Notes: generated by a model not told the origin, from the sequence alone. 64,000 nucleotides of DNA from Lepas anatifera (GCA_034440635.1 JAOTON010001819.1:62001-126000); one strand, 5' to 3'. Positions 12,530 to 25,600 are shown, counted from the stretch's first letter. Program-made: numbers and translations.

Positions 12530-14355
12530 GTGGGGGTAAGGAGCTCGAGCATAAGCGGATCCAGGACATCAGCATGGGGGTAGGGGCTAAAGAGTTCGAG
12601 CATAGGCGGACCCAGGACATCAGTACGAGGATGGGGCTAGGGAGTTAGAGCATAGGCGGATCCAGGACATCGGTACGAGGGTCGGGCTAGGGAGTTAGAG
12701 CATAGGCGGATCCAGGACATTAGTACGGGGATGGGGCTAAGCAGCTGAGCATTAGCGGATTCAGGGCATCAGTACGGGGTGAGACTCGGGAGTTCCAGCA
12801 TAGGCGGATCCAGGACATCAGTAGGGGTAGGGGCTAAGGAGTACGAGCATAGGCGGATCCAGGGCAGTACAGAAGTGGGGCTACGGAGTTCGAGCATAGA
12901 GCGGATCCAGGATATTAGTACGGGGATGGGGCTAAGGAGATCGAGCATAGGCGGATCTAGGACATCTGTACGGGGGTGGATATAAGGAGCTCGAGCATAG
13001 GCTGATCCAGGACATCAGTATGGGTGTGGGGCTAAGGAGCTCGAGCAGAGGCGGATCTAGGACATCAGTACGGCGGTGGGGCCAAAAGGCTTGAGTATAG
13101 GCGGATCAAGGACATCAGTACGGGGGTGAGGCTAAGGAGCTCGAGCATAAGCGGATCCAGGACATCAGCACGGGGGTAGGGGCTAAAGAGTTCGAGCATA
13201 GGCGGATCCAGGACATCAGTACGGGGGTGGGGCTAAGAAGCTCGAGCATAAGCAGATCCAGCAGATCAGTACGGGGGTGGGGCTCGGGCATTCCAGCATA
13301 GGCGGATCCAGGACATTAGTAGGGTGGTAGGGGCTAAAGAGTTCGAGTATAGGCGAATCCAGGGCAGTACGGAGGTGGGGCTACGGAGTTCGAGCATAGG
13401 CAGATCCAGAACATCAGTTCGGGGGTGGGGCTAAGGAGTTCGAGCATAGGCGGATCCAGGACATCAGTGCAGGGGTGTGGTTCCGGAGCTCGAGTAAAGG
13501 CGGATCCAGGACATCAGTACGGGGGTGGGGCTAAGGAGATCGCGCATAGGTGGATCCAGGACATCTGTACGGGGGTGGGGCTAAAGAGCTGGAGCATAGG
13601 CGGATCCAGGACATCAGTATGGGTGTGGGGCTAAGGAGCTCGAGCAGAGGCGGATCCAGGGCATCAGTACGGGGGTGGGGCTAAGGGGTTCGAGTATAGG
13701 CGGATAAAGGACATCAGTACAGAGGTGGGGCTAAGGAGCTCAAGCATAAGCGGATCCAGGACATAGCACAGGGGTAGGGGCTGAAGAGTTCCAGTATAGG
13801 CGGATCCAGGACATCAGTACGGGGGTGGGGCTAAGGAGCTCGAGCATAAGCGGAGCCAGGATATCAGTACGGGGGTAGAGGCTAAGGAGTTTGAGCATAG
13901 GCGGATCCAGCATATCGGTACAAGGATGGGGCTAAGGAGATCCAGCATAGGCGGATCCAGGACATCTGTACGGTGGTGGGGCTAAGGAGCTCGAGCACAG
14001 GCGGATCCAGGACATCAAGGGGCTAAAGAGTTAAAACAGGAAGGGGCTAAAGAGTTAAAACATAGGCGGATCCAGGACATCAGTACGGGGGGTGGGGCTA
14101 AGGAGCTCGAGCATAAGCGGATTCAGGACATCAGTACGTGGGTGGGGCTCGGGAGCTCAAGCATAGGCGGATCCAGGACATCAGTAGGGGTAGGGGCTAA
14201 GGAGTTCAAACATAGGCGGATCCAGGGCAGTATAGAGGTGGGGCTACGGAGTTCGAGCATAGGCAGACCCAGGACATATGTAAGGGGGTGGTGTAAGGAG
14301 CTCGAGCATAGGCGGATCCAGGACATCAGTTCGGTGGTGGGGCTGAGGTCTCGAG
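12530..14355. repeat. 50-bp minisatellite, long array (about 36 units)
   Basis: Imperfect tandem copies of gagcataggcggatccagg + acatcagtacggg + ggtggggctaaggag. Some units are shortened to about 37-45 bp. It shows scattered point changes but no ordered higher-order pattern. Short frames across it are repeat artefacts. Confidence 0.93.
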
Positions 14356-14369
14356 CTGGGGCATAACTC

Positions 14370-15900
14370 GGTAACAAATAGGCTGAATTGGGTGAAAATC
14401 TGCAGGTATAGGTGAAATACCGTCGGAAAACCCTTCATATTTTATATTGTATCTTCTTTCTTCTCGTCATGCGCAGTCTTTGCTTAACAAAACAAACATT
14501 ATGCGTGTGTTTATTTATTTAATGACATGAACAGAGGGCAGAGGGCAGAGGGTATGCAGAGACATGCTAATTTAGGAAAACATGGGCCTAGACTGGGGAT
14601 TGAATGGAACCATAATGAGAACACAAAACCTAGAACTCCAACATTGCGTTGTTATAAGTATCAAACTGCTGAAAAAACTCGCCTGTCAATCGAACTGTTT
14701 GGCTAACGTACATTGTCACCGGCTTCTCCTGCGCCAGAGCGGCACCTGCCGAGGCCGCAGGCCGAGGTTGTTGTTGGCATCTGTCAGTCCTGAGAATTGA
14801 TGTCAGAGCTCTGGAATTTTGTAGGGTGATAGCCCTTCTGCTCCAGACACCCAAACTGAAGCCCCGAGTTGAAATCCAAAATAGTTTTTGAGAAATTTTG
14901 GCTCAAACTTTTTCGGTTTTATATTTTTCTAATTTTTACTTCTTATGCTACGAACTTGAAATTTATGTCCTTTTCAATGGATAACAAGGGCCACCTAGGG
15001 GAAAAAAATTGAGCTGATCCGACAATATTTATTGCGCGAAAACGCGGCACTTCTCACGCGCGCAAAAAACCTGCTAAAAGTTGATGGCCGACTCGTGCGC
15101 TCGAAATGTCAGAAGACAGGCCTCAGTTAGCTGAAAGGCAGTGACCTAGGGGTAGCTAGGCAAATTTTGTGCAGGGGGCGCGGTAGTGGAGTGGTCAGCG
15201 TAGCTGGCTTCCACGCAGCCGACCCGGGTTCAAGGCCCGGCGGCTTCCCTGAACAAGGAGCAAGCTGGCTCCCGAGAAACCCTTCCAACAGGGAAAGAGT
15301 TGGCGACGCCATATGACCCTGGCAGTTGGTGCGTCGATAAGCCCCAAAAATTATTAATTATTAGGCAAATTTTGTAGTGCTTAGGCATAGTTTTGAGTGC
15401 AAAACGTAAAATTTTGACCTACTTTTTACAGTTCTTCCGGAAGACTGAATTTTGGTTCATTTCATTTCAACGTTAATATCTCACAATCTAATTGACCGAT
15501 TTGAGTTTTCATTTCAAATAATGAAAGAACATTGCTTCCGCCTGATAATATTTGGAGATGGAAATTGTGAATGTGAGATTCTTTGTTTTATAGGCATAAA
15601 TAGAAATTGAGTCAAAAAACTTTTTATTTGCATCTTCCTGGTTCCAAGCTCATGTCACTCACAAACTCAGAACTGACATGGCTGAATAGGAAAGTTACTT
15701 GCGGTCATTTCGCTCACTTATACTACCCACCTATCTCTAATGGCTTTCGAGTAATTAGTCCAAAATATATTACAAGATGCGAAATTTATCGGACCACCTT
15801 TGCTTCTCAACATGGTTTCAAGTCCTTAAAATGGATGGAAGTGGAAGAAATTTGGCATGAAGCTAGCTTAGGATCCTATCTCGACGATACAAGTTATTTC
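14370..15900. repeat. Diverged duplicated block, copy 2
   Basis: Partner of 10360-11890. A tRNA-derived SINE (about 15173-15360) is present only here, so it inserted after the duplication. Confidence 0.65.
15173..15360 (+). mobile_element. tRNA-derived SINE
   Basis: Begins with a tRNA-like head containing an A box (tagtggagtgg) and a B box (ggttcaaggcc) at normal spacing. A non-tRNA body follows (ctggctcccgagaaaccc, ttggcgacgccatatgaccc) and the end is AT-rich (aaaaattattaattatt). It has the polymerase III promoter and composite layout expected of a SINE. Confidence 0.65.
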
Positions 15901-16068
15901 AGCCCAAAAGAATGCTTGGTTCGTCTTCTAGAAGCACCTTTATATCGTGCCTTTTCGGGACAAGCACAGCACCCGGCGTCAGCGGCCCGGCATATTCGGC
16001 GGAGTTGTACGAGCCAGTGACCTCCTGACGGGTCACAGCTGTTCAGCTAGTGGGAGGGTGAGGAGTGT

Positions 16069-16143
16069 GGCACGGTGGTCTAGTGGTTAGAGGCGCTGTC
16101 TCTTGATCAGGTAGGTCCGGTTCGAATCCGGGGGTGACCACGT
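16069..16143 (+). repeat. tRNA-like sequence (Glu-type A box), probably SINE head
   Basis: ggtggtctagtggttagagg fits the D-arm and A box, and tccggttcgaatccggg forms a correct T-arm with B box GGTTCGAATCC. The acceptor stem pairs poorly and the anticodon stem does not close, so it is a pseudo-tRNA or the head of a SINE, not a working tRNA gene. Confidence 0.5.
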
Positions 16144-16295
16144 ACTCTTTATTGGTTATTTCAAAGAAAAGAATGATAAACCTGACTTGCAGGCTTATGA
16201 AGAGATACATTAAGAACGAAATATGGTTAGCTTTCAGCACATTGTCATGCGGCTCTCCTGCGCCGGTGGGGCGTTAGCCCAGGTCGCAGACCGGA

Positions 16296-16560
16296 GTTTT
16301 GCACGTGCAAACTTTGGAAAACTAATACATCGGGGGTCTACCGTTCCGGAGATGTAATGTTTTAATTTTTCTTATTGGCACTTCAGGGTATGTTCTGGAC
16401 TTAAATCATCGAGGTGGAAGTTCTGCACGTGCAGACGTCACGTGACCGGCGTCTATCGATGCTCTTCCATTCCGGAGACGCAAAACATTGATTTCGCTTA
16501 AAAAGTGCTCGAACAATCGCCTTCGGTTCCGCGATGCCCCCAAAGGCGTCGCCCCCACGT
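16296..16560. repeat. Dispersed repeat 'cgtgcaaactttggaaaac', copy 1
   Basis: Contains ggaaaactaatacatcgggg, acttcagggt.tgttctgg and gttctgcacgtgcagacg. A direct copy of the same length and order lies at 19622-19892. It is rich in cacgtg palindromes. Confidence 0.75.
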
Positions 16561-17410
16561 AGACAAACAGTGCAACATGGTTCACATCCTTATCAAGTAC
16601 TTAAAAGTGGTAACCGAAGGCGATTGTCAATGGTCAAAATGGCTATGCTTTAGCAATGTGATTTTCCATTGAAAATCAACTGAGCTACATCTCTAGGGGG
16701 TGCATTTCTGTATGTGTTGGAAATAACCGCAACTTGGGACGTGCCCAAACGGCTCGTACGATTTTGGTGATTTTTTCTAGAGTTGGGGTTCTGCTGCTGG
16801 TCTTCCTTGTGGTGTGGGTCGCCACCCCAGGAAAACTCCGAGGCACGTGTAAACTGCACGTGAAATTTCACGTGTTACGTCTGTGGGAAAAAATCCAAAA
16901 TTTAGAAAACCAGAATGTTCTCAAAAATGGGTTCGACGATTCTGTTTAAACTTCTTGAGGTGTTAGTGGGCACCCTTGGGTACTACCGGGTATGGGTGGT
17001 ATATCTGGGAAAACTTCGAGTCACGCGCTATATGACTTTTAAAATGACCTTACAGCCCAAAAATCTCGACTTTGCCCCCTGGAGGGGGCCCTGGTGCACT
17101 ACCGGTGTCACATTGGGCCAATAAGTGCATGCATGTGTGGTAACAAGGTCTGGGGGCAACTGGTGGGTGCTTATTTGGTATCACTACGTTGGCTGGGGAT
17201 CCTCCGCTGCGAAAAACCTTTTACAAATATTTTTCCTCTTGGGTCAGATTTGTGCCCCCTATAGCACCCAGAGCTTTCCAGATAAGGCCAAACTGACACC
17301 TGCAGTGCAACTGTCGCTGGTAGGGTACCATACCCACCAGGCACTTGTTTCGATCAAGGTCCCCTGTTAAGGGGATTTTTAGAGATTTTATAAATTTCTG
17401 GGGATTTTTC
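16561..17410. other. Repeat-like, G-rich, unassigned
   Basis: No coding exon recognised. Motifs such as ccgggtatgggtgg, cacgtgaaatttcacgtg (a near-perfect palindrome at about 16857) and ggagggggccc suggest transposon remains related to the blocks that follow. Confidence 0.35.
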
Positions 17411-17419
17411 AATTTTTTT

Positions 17420-17970
17420 GAGTTCACAAACCCATGGCGGCTACCCTATAGGAACCGTTTTGATAAAACCGGCATCGATGGTAGCCAAGGTGGTTATGTT
17501 TCAGATGATACCACTTTGACCTGTCTCGATGACCCCTGGCGCGTGCCACGTGACCTTGAGTGCGGACCGGCACCCCTTCAAAACTAGGATTTAGCACAGT
17601 ATAAGGCTGCTGATGGTGCAGATACCCGCTTGAAGTCCTAAAACCACGATTATAGGTACTGTCTGATTGAGTTATAGGGTAAAAGTGAGTAACGGCGCCC
17701 TCCCGTACACACAGGCACCCCCAGTTTGAAGATACCCTATGAATTAGTGTTAAGGCTATGGGATACTTGGCTTCTACCGTATGGGAACGTTTTAGATGAA
17801 ACCGGCCTCGATTTTTTCCAGGGAGATTATATGATAGATGGCATCACTTTTAACCGTCTGGATAACCCCTGGCGCGTGCCACGTGACCTTGAGGGGGGAC
17901 CGACACCCCTCTAAAATTGGGTTTTGAGAAAGACACTATAAGGCTGCTGGTGGTGCAGATAGTCTCCTTA
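17420..17970. repeat. About 333-bp repeat, two tandem copies plus a third fragment
   Basis: acccctggcgcgtgccacgt occurs at about 17532 and 17865, each followed by gaccttgag and ataaggctgctg.tggtgc. The intervening segment (17630-17765) recurs at 19262-19400 (ccctcccgtacaca, cctatgaattagtgtta). Confidence 0.7.
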
Positions 17971-19270
17971 ACACGCGCATTGACCGGGGTCTGAGCTACC
18001 TTCGCTTTGACGAGGGGGGCTGGTACCCGCCCCCCTAAGATCTCGAGAACCACGGTAGATAGCAAAAAAACGGTAAACGGCGTTGGGTAGCCCATCCACT
18101 TCTCCATCGAAAATATTTGGACCATTTTTTTGTCAGCTCACATTTAAGGTCACGAGAGGTCAAAACATGCAATAGGGATAAGATGTAAATTAAAGGGAAT
18201 GTGGCACCTTGGTCGAATCCTGGAATTTAGTGAAATTAGGCGTACTTTTAGCCAAAAATCATGAAACCACTCATGATTTCTCTGAAAAATGTACAATAAG
18301 CTCAATATTTTGTTTTTAAAAATACTCCTCTAGAAAAATAAATAAATATCAGCCTGTGGATGATGTCACGATCTGGCAACCACTTCCATACTTGAAACGC
18401 TTCAAGGGCTTCGATTGGCTGATGCTCATCGTGACGTCAGCATATGTCGTCACACCAGCAGCTCACAACAATGGCCGCCCGGCGACAGGCTGATGGGGGG
18501 CTGGTGTCAGGTAGGTTTTAGCTTTTTTCTACGGAAATATCGAGTTCCAAGACAAATGAAATATGAAGTACCGGGTTTTCCGACTTGCTTTACAACTTGG
18601 CTATCTCAGTTAAAATCACGTTGTGAAGGTGCCACATACCCTTTAAGTTTTTCGGCCATTACATCTGAACAAACAAAGATAGAGCAAAACGACTTGAACT
18701 GTATGAATCCTCGTAGCAAGCCGAATCGAATGATATATAATTTGACCTTGCTAGGTCAAATCAAGAATTTGACCTGACATGAGGTCAGGTCAAGGCCAAA
18801 CTATATAAAATGCATATCATTAGAACCGCAAAGCCAAGGCGAGTCTAATGCAGCTAAAATAAACACTTTATCACTATTCGTTGCTGAGTTATACAGTAAA
18901 AACCATTTTTCCCATGTATTTCCAATGGAGAGGTCATGCCTTGTACCTGACCTTAGTTCATCGATATAAAAAAATACCGGAAGATATTTCAGAGAACTCG
19001 GTGGGCCCAATATGTGATATGAGTTTCAATAGGATAAGTTCACCCTGCTCCGACTTATGCTATCTTAAACTTCTTTTTGAGGTCAGGTCACTTCACCTGT
19101 ACTGGTAACCTGACCTAAGATGACCTAACCTCAAAATTTTCACAGAAGTTGTAAAAATGATGAGGGAAAAGGTATGCCAAGTACGGCGGCGCTACGCGCC
19201 GTCGTTTTTTTGCTATCTGCGAAAAACCCGAGGGGGGGCGGGTACCCGCCCCCGTCAATGGGCGTGTTAA
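17960..19270. repeat. Inverted repeat distantly like the long-TIR element
   Basis: Arms 17960-18120 and about 19130-19270 are inverted and diverged (acacgcgcattgaccgggg and cccccgtcaatgggcgtgt; tagcaaaaaaacgg in both). The right arm also resembles the inner arm of the elements at 36 and 22617 (gtacggcggcgctacgcg beside a T run and a gggcgggtacccgccc hairpin). A 449-bp TTAA MITE is inserted inside it. Confidence 0.5.
18194..18642. mobile_element. 449-bp TTAA MITE, copy 1
   Basis: Begins AGGGAATGTGGCACCTT and ends with its inverted copy (AAGGTGCCACATACCCT), flanked on both sides by TTAA (18190-18193, 18643-18646). TTAA duplications are typical of piggyBac and Kolobok families. It has no coding capacity. 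Two more copies of exactly the same length lie at 49865-50313 and 62205-62653. Confidence 0.92.
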
Positions 19271-19621
19271 GTCTTAAAACAAGGATTATTTGTACCGTCT
19301 GATTAAGTTAAAGAGTAACAGGCGCAAACGGTGCCCTCCCGTACACATGGGCACCCCCCAGTTTGAAGAAAACCTATGAATTAGTGTTAAAGCTACGGAA
19401 GACCAATAATGTTATCATGGGCAAACAAATGAAGCTAGGATTACTGTTTTCGGGGATGGTGACCCAGGCTGGCCATTGCACCTTTCTGAATCAGCCAATC
19501 AGTGACCTGCGCACTGCGCATGCGCAGTAGCTGCATAACCTTTCAGGCCCTATCTCGGGATTTAATTGGCCGATTGGGCTGAAATTTGGCATGTTGGTGT
19601 CAATTGATGAACTGAGGTCAG

Positions 19622-19892
19622 CATGGTGCAAGTTTTGCACGTGCAGACTTTGGAAAACTAATACATCGGGGGTCTTCCGTTCCGGAGATGCAATGTTTTA
19701 ATTTTTCTTATTGGCACTTCAGGGTGTGTTCTGGACTTAGATCATCGAGGTGGAAGTTCTGCACGTGCAGACGTCACGTGACCGGTGTCTATCGAGGCTC
19801 TTCCATTCCGGAGACGCAAAAATTGCTTTCGCTTACAAAGTCCTCGAACAATCGCCTTCGGTTCCGCGATGCCCCAAAGGCGTCGCCCCCAC
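19622..19892. repeat. Dispersed repeat 'cgtgcagactttggaaaac', copy 2
   Basis: Direct copy of 16296-16560, with the same order of cacgtg motifs and ggaaaactaatacatcgggg. Confidence 0.75.
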
Positions 19893-20859
19893 GTAAATGG
19901 AGTTGCAGAACGAGGTATTCGTATGCTGAAGGGTTTGACGAGCAGATAAAATATGAATAGCAGCTTGAACAACTTCTGCAGGGGGAAAATCGCAGAAGCA
20001 AACTTCCATAGCTCTTCAAGGAAGTTTTAAAGCATGTCTAGGTGAGGAAACTTCCCGAAGTAGCGACAACGTCATGCACCCGCACTTTCTCACCACTAAG
20101 GCGCGTGGCCTGCAGGGGTGCGCACAGCATGAAGACAGCTGTGACATTCCGAAAGTGTATTTCACGATCAACACATACAAATGCAATCTGCCCAGAATCC
20201 TGCCCAGAACTGTTTTTGACGCATTTTACCACCCAAAGCATTTCCAGTAGTGAGTTCAAGAATTCGCCGGTTGAGGCCTCATAAACGAGAATTGCCCCTT
20301 ATACCATAGCTTACAGAGAACTTGTTCCTTTGGTTTACGACATTCTATGGCCTCCAGCATGACTGTATGAACATTTTGCAATAGCAGGCTTAAAAAAATG
20401 TTTGGAATTATCATGATCATTACAGCGTCAGCCGTATTGGTGCCCATTATAGCCATTTTTGACGAAAACTCGATATCTTCAGGTCCCATGAGGCAGGCCT
20501 AAATATTGTCCTATTTCGATAAAAATGGCACCGATCGACTCCACTTGGACCAAAGAACGGGAAAAGTCACGAATCCTGACAAAAATAATGTTTTTTTAAT
20601 GTAATGGCCTAGTGGGGCCTAGCCTCGGACAGCGGCCTTGCCAATCTGCGAACCTGTCTGGCGACAAAGACAGCTGAGCCAAGCAGTGGAACTCGACAGC
20701 CGCCCCGCCGGCTGGTATCTGACTGGCCGGCAAGGAGACGGCAACTAAACACTCTGAGCTGAAAGTACGTGTGAATACAACGGAGTTAACATCGAATCAA
20801 CGAGCTATTTTTTCCCAGTTCCACAACTTCTCCGTACTTGGTGGTTGCGCGTGACTCAC
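19893..20859. other. No feature recognised; intron side of the last WD40 exon
   Basis: Beyond the donor at 20859. I searched for the next WD40 blade on the minus strand and found none. There is a moderately GC-rich patch at 20630-20760 without a recognisable product. Confidence 0.4.
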
Positions 20860-21021
20860 TTGCGTATGTCCCACATGCGGACGGTGGCGAGGGAGGCGGT
20901 GTAGAGGGAGCTGCCGCTGTTGCTGAGGCAGACGTCGTTGATCTGCGCCTCGCCAGGCGGCACCTGCAGCGTTCTGGATGGCGTGGAGAGCGGCACTGAC
21001 GCCGACGTCAGGCCCGAGGAA
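20860..21021 (-). CDS. KIF21: KIF21-like exon, WD40 blade 3 start
   Basis: Acceptor gctgccggcag, donor ACGCAA|gtgagt. It reads SSGLTSASVPLSTPSRTLQV, then PPGEAQINDVCLSNSGSSLY and TASLATVRMWDIR. SRT...P.GE.QIN....N..G..LY.AS...VRMWD is the third blade of KIF21. The previous AG plus T gives the first Ser. Phase 2 at the donor means coding continues, but no further WD40 exon was recognised to the left in this window. Confidence 0.92.
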
Positions 21022-21260
21022 CTGCCGGCAGCACAGGCTGGGCATTGGTGACAGAGGCGAGGATCCTCTGAGCAGTTGCCATTGCAGGATTTTTAAGCTT
21101 ATCAAAATTACTGGGCGATAGCTATATCTGTATCACATTTCAAATTGGAGTCAACTCCCCCAAATGTATCTAAAGCACTTTTTTCCGTATAATCGGCGTG
21201 GAAAGCATAAGCCTGTCGCATGGTTTGCTCGTCAGCATAAGTCCGCTCGAATGGACTGAC

Positions 21261-21444
21261 CTGAGCGTTTTGACACACTTGGCGGGCGCTTCCCTGAGGT
21301 CCCAGACCTTGACGAACGCGGAGGAGACACTGAAGGCCAGCTGCGCCAGCTCGCAGTAGCGCACGCACACCACGTTGTTAGGGTGCCCAGTTAGAGACTG
21401 AACCTGCTGCCCGGTGGTCAGGTCCCACACCTTCACCGTCCGGT
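21261..21444 (-). CDS. KIF21: KIF21-like exon, WD40 blades 1-2
   Basis: Acceptor gttctctcccag, donor CTCAG|gtcagt. It reads DRTVKVWDLTTGQQVQSLTG, then HPNNVVCVRYCELAQLAFSV and SSAFVKVWDLREAPAKCVKT. VKVWDL occurs twice as the WD dipeptide ends of successive blades, and GHPNNVV..RYC is specific for KIF21. It enters phase 1 and leaves phase 2. The acceptor and the first 25 bp or so of the exon recur, slightly changed, inside the minisatellite of the preceding intron. Confidence 0.95.
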
Positions 21445-22616
21445 CTGGGAGAGAACAGCCACCGGTCAGGCTCCACACCATGATATGGGAGAGAGCAGCC
21501 ACCGGTCAGGCTCCACACCACGATATGGGAGAGAACAGTCACCGGTCAGGCTCCACACCACAATATGGGAGAGAACAGTCACCAGTCAGACTCCACACCA
21601 TGATATGGGAGAGAACAGCCACCGATCAGGCTCCATACCACGATATGGGAGAGAACAGCCACCGGTCAGGCTCCACACCACGATATGGGAGAGAACAGTC
21701 ACCGGTCAGGCTCCACACCACGATATGGGAGAGAACAGCCACCGGTCAGGCTCCAAACCACGATATGGGAGAGAACAGTCACCGGTCAGGCTCCACACCA
21801 CGATATGGGAGAGAGCAGCCACCGGTCAGGCTCCATACCACGATATGGGAGAGAACAGCCACCGGTCAGGCTCCACACCACGATATGGGAGAGAACAGTC
21901 ACCGGTCAGGCTCCACACCACGATATGGGAGAGAACAGCCACCGGTCAGGCTCCAAACCACGATATGGGAGAGAACAGTCACCGGTCAGGCTCCACACCA
22001 CGATATGGGAGAGAGCAGCCACCGGTCAGGCTCCACACCACGATATGGGAGAGAACAGCCACCGGTCAGGCTCCACACCACGATATGGGAGAGAACAGTC
22101 ACCGGTCAGGCTCCACACCACGATATGGGAGAGAACAGTCACCGGTCAGGCTCCACACCACGATATGGGAGAGAACAGCCACCGGTCAGGCTCCATACCA
22201 CAATATGGGGGAGAACAGTCACCGGTCAGGCTCCACACCACGATATGGGAGAGAACAGCCACCGATCAGGCTCCACACCACGATATGGGAGAGAACAGTC
22301 ACCGGTCAGGCTCCACACCACAATATGGGAGAGAGCAGCCACCGGTCAGGCTCCAACCACGATATGGGAGAGAACAGTCACCGGTCAGGCTCCACACCAC
22401 GATATGGGAGAGAGCAGCCACCGGTCAGGCTCCACACCACGATATGGGAGAGAACAGCCACCGGTGAGGCTCCACACCACGATATGGGAGAGAACAGTCA
22501 CCGGTCAGGCTCCACACCACGATATGGGAGAGAACAGTCACCGGTCAGGCTCCACACCACGATATGGGAGAGAGCAGCCACCGGTCAGGCTCCACACCTC
22601 GATATGATAGAGAACA
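21445..22616. repeat. 40-bp minisatellite, first part (about 29 units)
   Basis: Unit: caccggtcaggctccacacc + acgatatgggagagaacagc. It begins at the 3' splice site of the WD40 exon ending at 21444. On the minus strand the exon's tctctcccag|ACCGG is matched in the units by tctctcccatATCG, i.e. the splice AG has become AT. Units are 90-98% alike. The array is cut at AACA|GGGG by the element at 22617-25850 and resumes beyond it. The long open frames across it arise from the repetition and lack real codon structure. Confidence 0.95.
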
Positions 22617-25600
22617 GGGGCATTCCAGGACAGATCGACCATGGCTTGACACCACCATATCTAGAAAAAATCTGAAACTTTGTCTCCGGGGTTGTTTTGG
22701 GCCAGAAACACGCCTGTGAGAATCTCAGCCCCCTCCGACCAACGGTGACCGAGTTATAGCCCGAGGCATTTTCGGGAGGTCACCTTGTAGACTCATCTTT
22801 GATGCTTCATAAGTAAAAAAACGCATCACCTGATTAACAAGTTTTGTATATCATTGAGCTCGTCTTGAATTATGGTTTATTTTGAAAAAGAAAATTTCAA
22901 AATTTGAAAATTTATGACTTTTAATTTGTTTGACCTTTTTTGACCTAGCTTGACCTTTTTGCAGTTGAAATTGCCTTTTAGACACCTCCAAAATTTTTCT
23001 TCATAAAATATCTTTCGATAGCAAAAATAAAAAAATGCGTTCTTGCTATAAGTTCCAAATATTTAGCACCTAAGGTAGGTATGCAGACGGTTTTTTACCA
23101 CCGCGGTAGTACAGTCTTATGTTTAACGCCGCAAACAAGGCAATTGCTTTTGTAATCGGTTGCTTGCAATCATATGGCATTGTCTTTACGAAATTTTCAT
23201 CGTGCAAGTGTCAAAATATATGAGAATTAACACGCGCCCACACAAGGGGGTGGGCAATCGGCCTCTTCAGGTTTTCACAGGTAGTAAAAAAACACCTTCG
23301 CGCAGCGCCACCGTACTTCATATACCTCTAACTCGAAATTTTTGCAGCTTCTGGCAAAATTGTAGGTCTGGGTCATACCAGGTCAGACCGCCAACCCAGG
23401 TCAAGAGACCTGACCTCGAAAAAAAACTTTTGGAGGTGCATCAATAATATCAAATTTAGCCTATCGTGGTTAGAATCACATTACATGGGTAGATCGTCTA
23501 GCAAGATAATTTTTTCGTAGCAGGATTTCTATATCAATAAGCGGGAGCAGGGCAAAGGTCATGATCTTTCCATTAGAAATGCATGGGGCGATTGGTAAAT
23601 TTTGATAACTTGCGAGAATTGAGAATTGTCGAGAATTGCGATGGAGGTTTTATTTTTACGTTGTCGTGTCTCACTTGCCACTGCAGTTTGACTAATATTC
23701 TTTTTACCATACAGACCTAAGCCTGGCTCTAGGTCAAAGCAGGTTAATTTTGGCATTTGACTAGGCAATATTATAAGATACATAATCCGTTTGGGCCCAA
23801 CAAGAGTGTTCCAATGGTGCTGAACATTTCTTTCTACGGCTCTCCTCTGTGACCTATTATGCCACAAAATTTAGGTTTCCACTTAGTTCCTGTAAGAAAT
23901 ACTGTGACCCCGAGCAGCCTCAAAGGTGACACGACCAAACGATTGTATGTAACATATTCGGGAGTGATTAAAACTGGCTATTTAGCGGCATCACTCCCAG
24001 TGCACTGTCATTATTCATCTGGGATTCTCGGATCCGTGTCAGCTATGAAATGATCACATTGTAAAAATATCATGAGGCAACCTGTTCAAGTGACCAAGTC
24101 GAATGCGTTACAATTTCAGGACATTTTTTCGAATATATGAGCAGATTCAAATTACTTTTTGGGAATGAAAGCCTTTCAGACACGTTTGTTTACATTGCAT
24201 GAATCCTCTCAAACGTATGCTGTGCTGCACTGGGTCACCTTGCATCGATACTATTTTCTATCTCCGGGAACGATGTAATTGTGTGAGTTAGTGGTGCTCA
24301 TAGTATAAGTTATACTTGTTTCAATTATTGATAAAGTCGCGACGTCTATGTAAGTTTTCGTTTAAGGCTGAAAGGTCCATTATTAATCAGTTCATTTGCC
24401 CTCGTCTCCCTCGAAACAATGAATCCCTTTTATCACTTTTAATGGCTGCAATTTTTATTTTCATAAATATTGACCAAGTTATTGCCAGTTCAGTTTTTTT
24501 AATTTTGTCCAAGTTGCTCTCAGTTCGATTGTTGGAGCCGGAGTCTCACTAAGTCATCAATGAACTTGTCACGGAGATCCCGACCCCACCACCCGAACGA
24601 GCAACTCCCACAATGAAGGGTTGATTTTAGAAGCCAACGTTTAACGTCCCACAAAGCACGGGGACGGCCGCCTCGTTCAGGTCACCCTCTCACCAGTCAG
24701 TTGCCAGCCGACCTGTTCGTCGGGTAGACTATTGAGCGCCAGATCATCTCAGGGGAACAGATCCCAAGCCTGGAAATGCACTGCCACTGCTTGCTTCTGA
24801 GCCGCGGACCGGAGCCCAACGCTCTGCCAACTGAGCTACCGGGGCGGCAAGGAGGCTGTTTTAGGAGTAGGTGTCTCACTAGAGTCATCAAGGGAGTTTT
24901 GACGGAGACCCCGACCCCACCACCCAAACGAGCAACTCCCACGATAAAGTGTTAATCAAGGAAACAAAGTTGAAAGTCCCACAAGGCATAACGAAGACCG
25001 TCTACCTCAGGTCACTCCCTCACCAGTCAGTTGCCAGCTGGCCTTCAAAATTTACGGTACCTACCAAGTACCACCTCCCAGTTGACCTAGATTATTTTTC
25101 CAGAAGCTGCAAAATGTTGTGTCAGAGGTAGATGGAGTACGGTGGCGCTGCGCGAAGGTGTTTTGTTACTTCCCGTTGAGACCTGAGGAGGCCGGTTGCC
25201 CACCCCCTCGGGTGGGCGCGCGTTAATTGTCATAAATTCTGACACTTGCACGACGAAAATTTCGTAAAGACAAAGCAGTATGATTTCCAGCAACCGATTA
25301 CAAAAGCAATCGCTATGTTTGCGGCGTTAAACATAAGGCTGTACTACCGCAGTGGTCAAAAACCGGCTACATACCTACATTAGGTGCTAAATATTTGGAA
25401 CTTATAGCAAGAACGCATTTTTTTATTTTTGCTATCGAAAGATATATTATGAAGAAAAAATTTTTGAGGTGTCTAAAAGGGCAATTTCAACTGCCAAAAG
25501 GTCAAGCTAGGTCAAAAAGAAAAGGTCAAACAAATTAAAAGTAAAAAATTTTCAAACTTTGAAATTTTCTTTTTTAAAATAAACTATAATTCAAGAAGAG

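Noticed and set aside
16069..16143. Functional tRNA gene
   Set aside because: A and B boxes are good, but the acceptor and anticodon stems do not pair. It is better explained as a pseudo-tRNA or SINE head.
18415..18777. Open frame MADAHRDVSICRH... found in more than one place
   Set aside because: It lies within the 449-bp TTAA MITE and recurs with each copy; the frame is not maintained between copies beyond chance.
21414..22675. Three long open frames of 260-397 codons on plus with repeated RSGSTPRYGRE-like peptide
   Set aside because: They arise because a 40-bp unit lacking stops in these frames is repeated; they run antisense to the kinesin exon and have no start or splice context.
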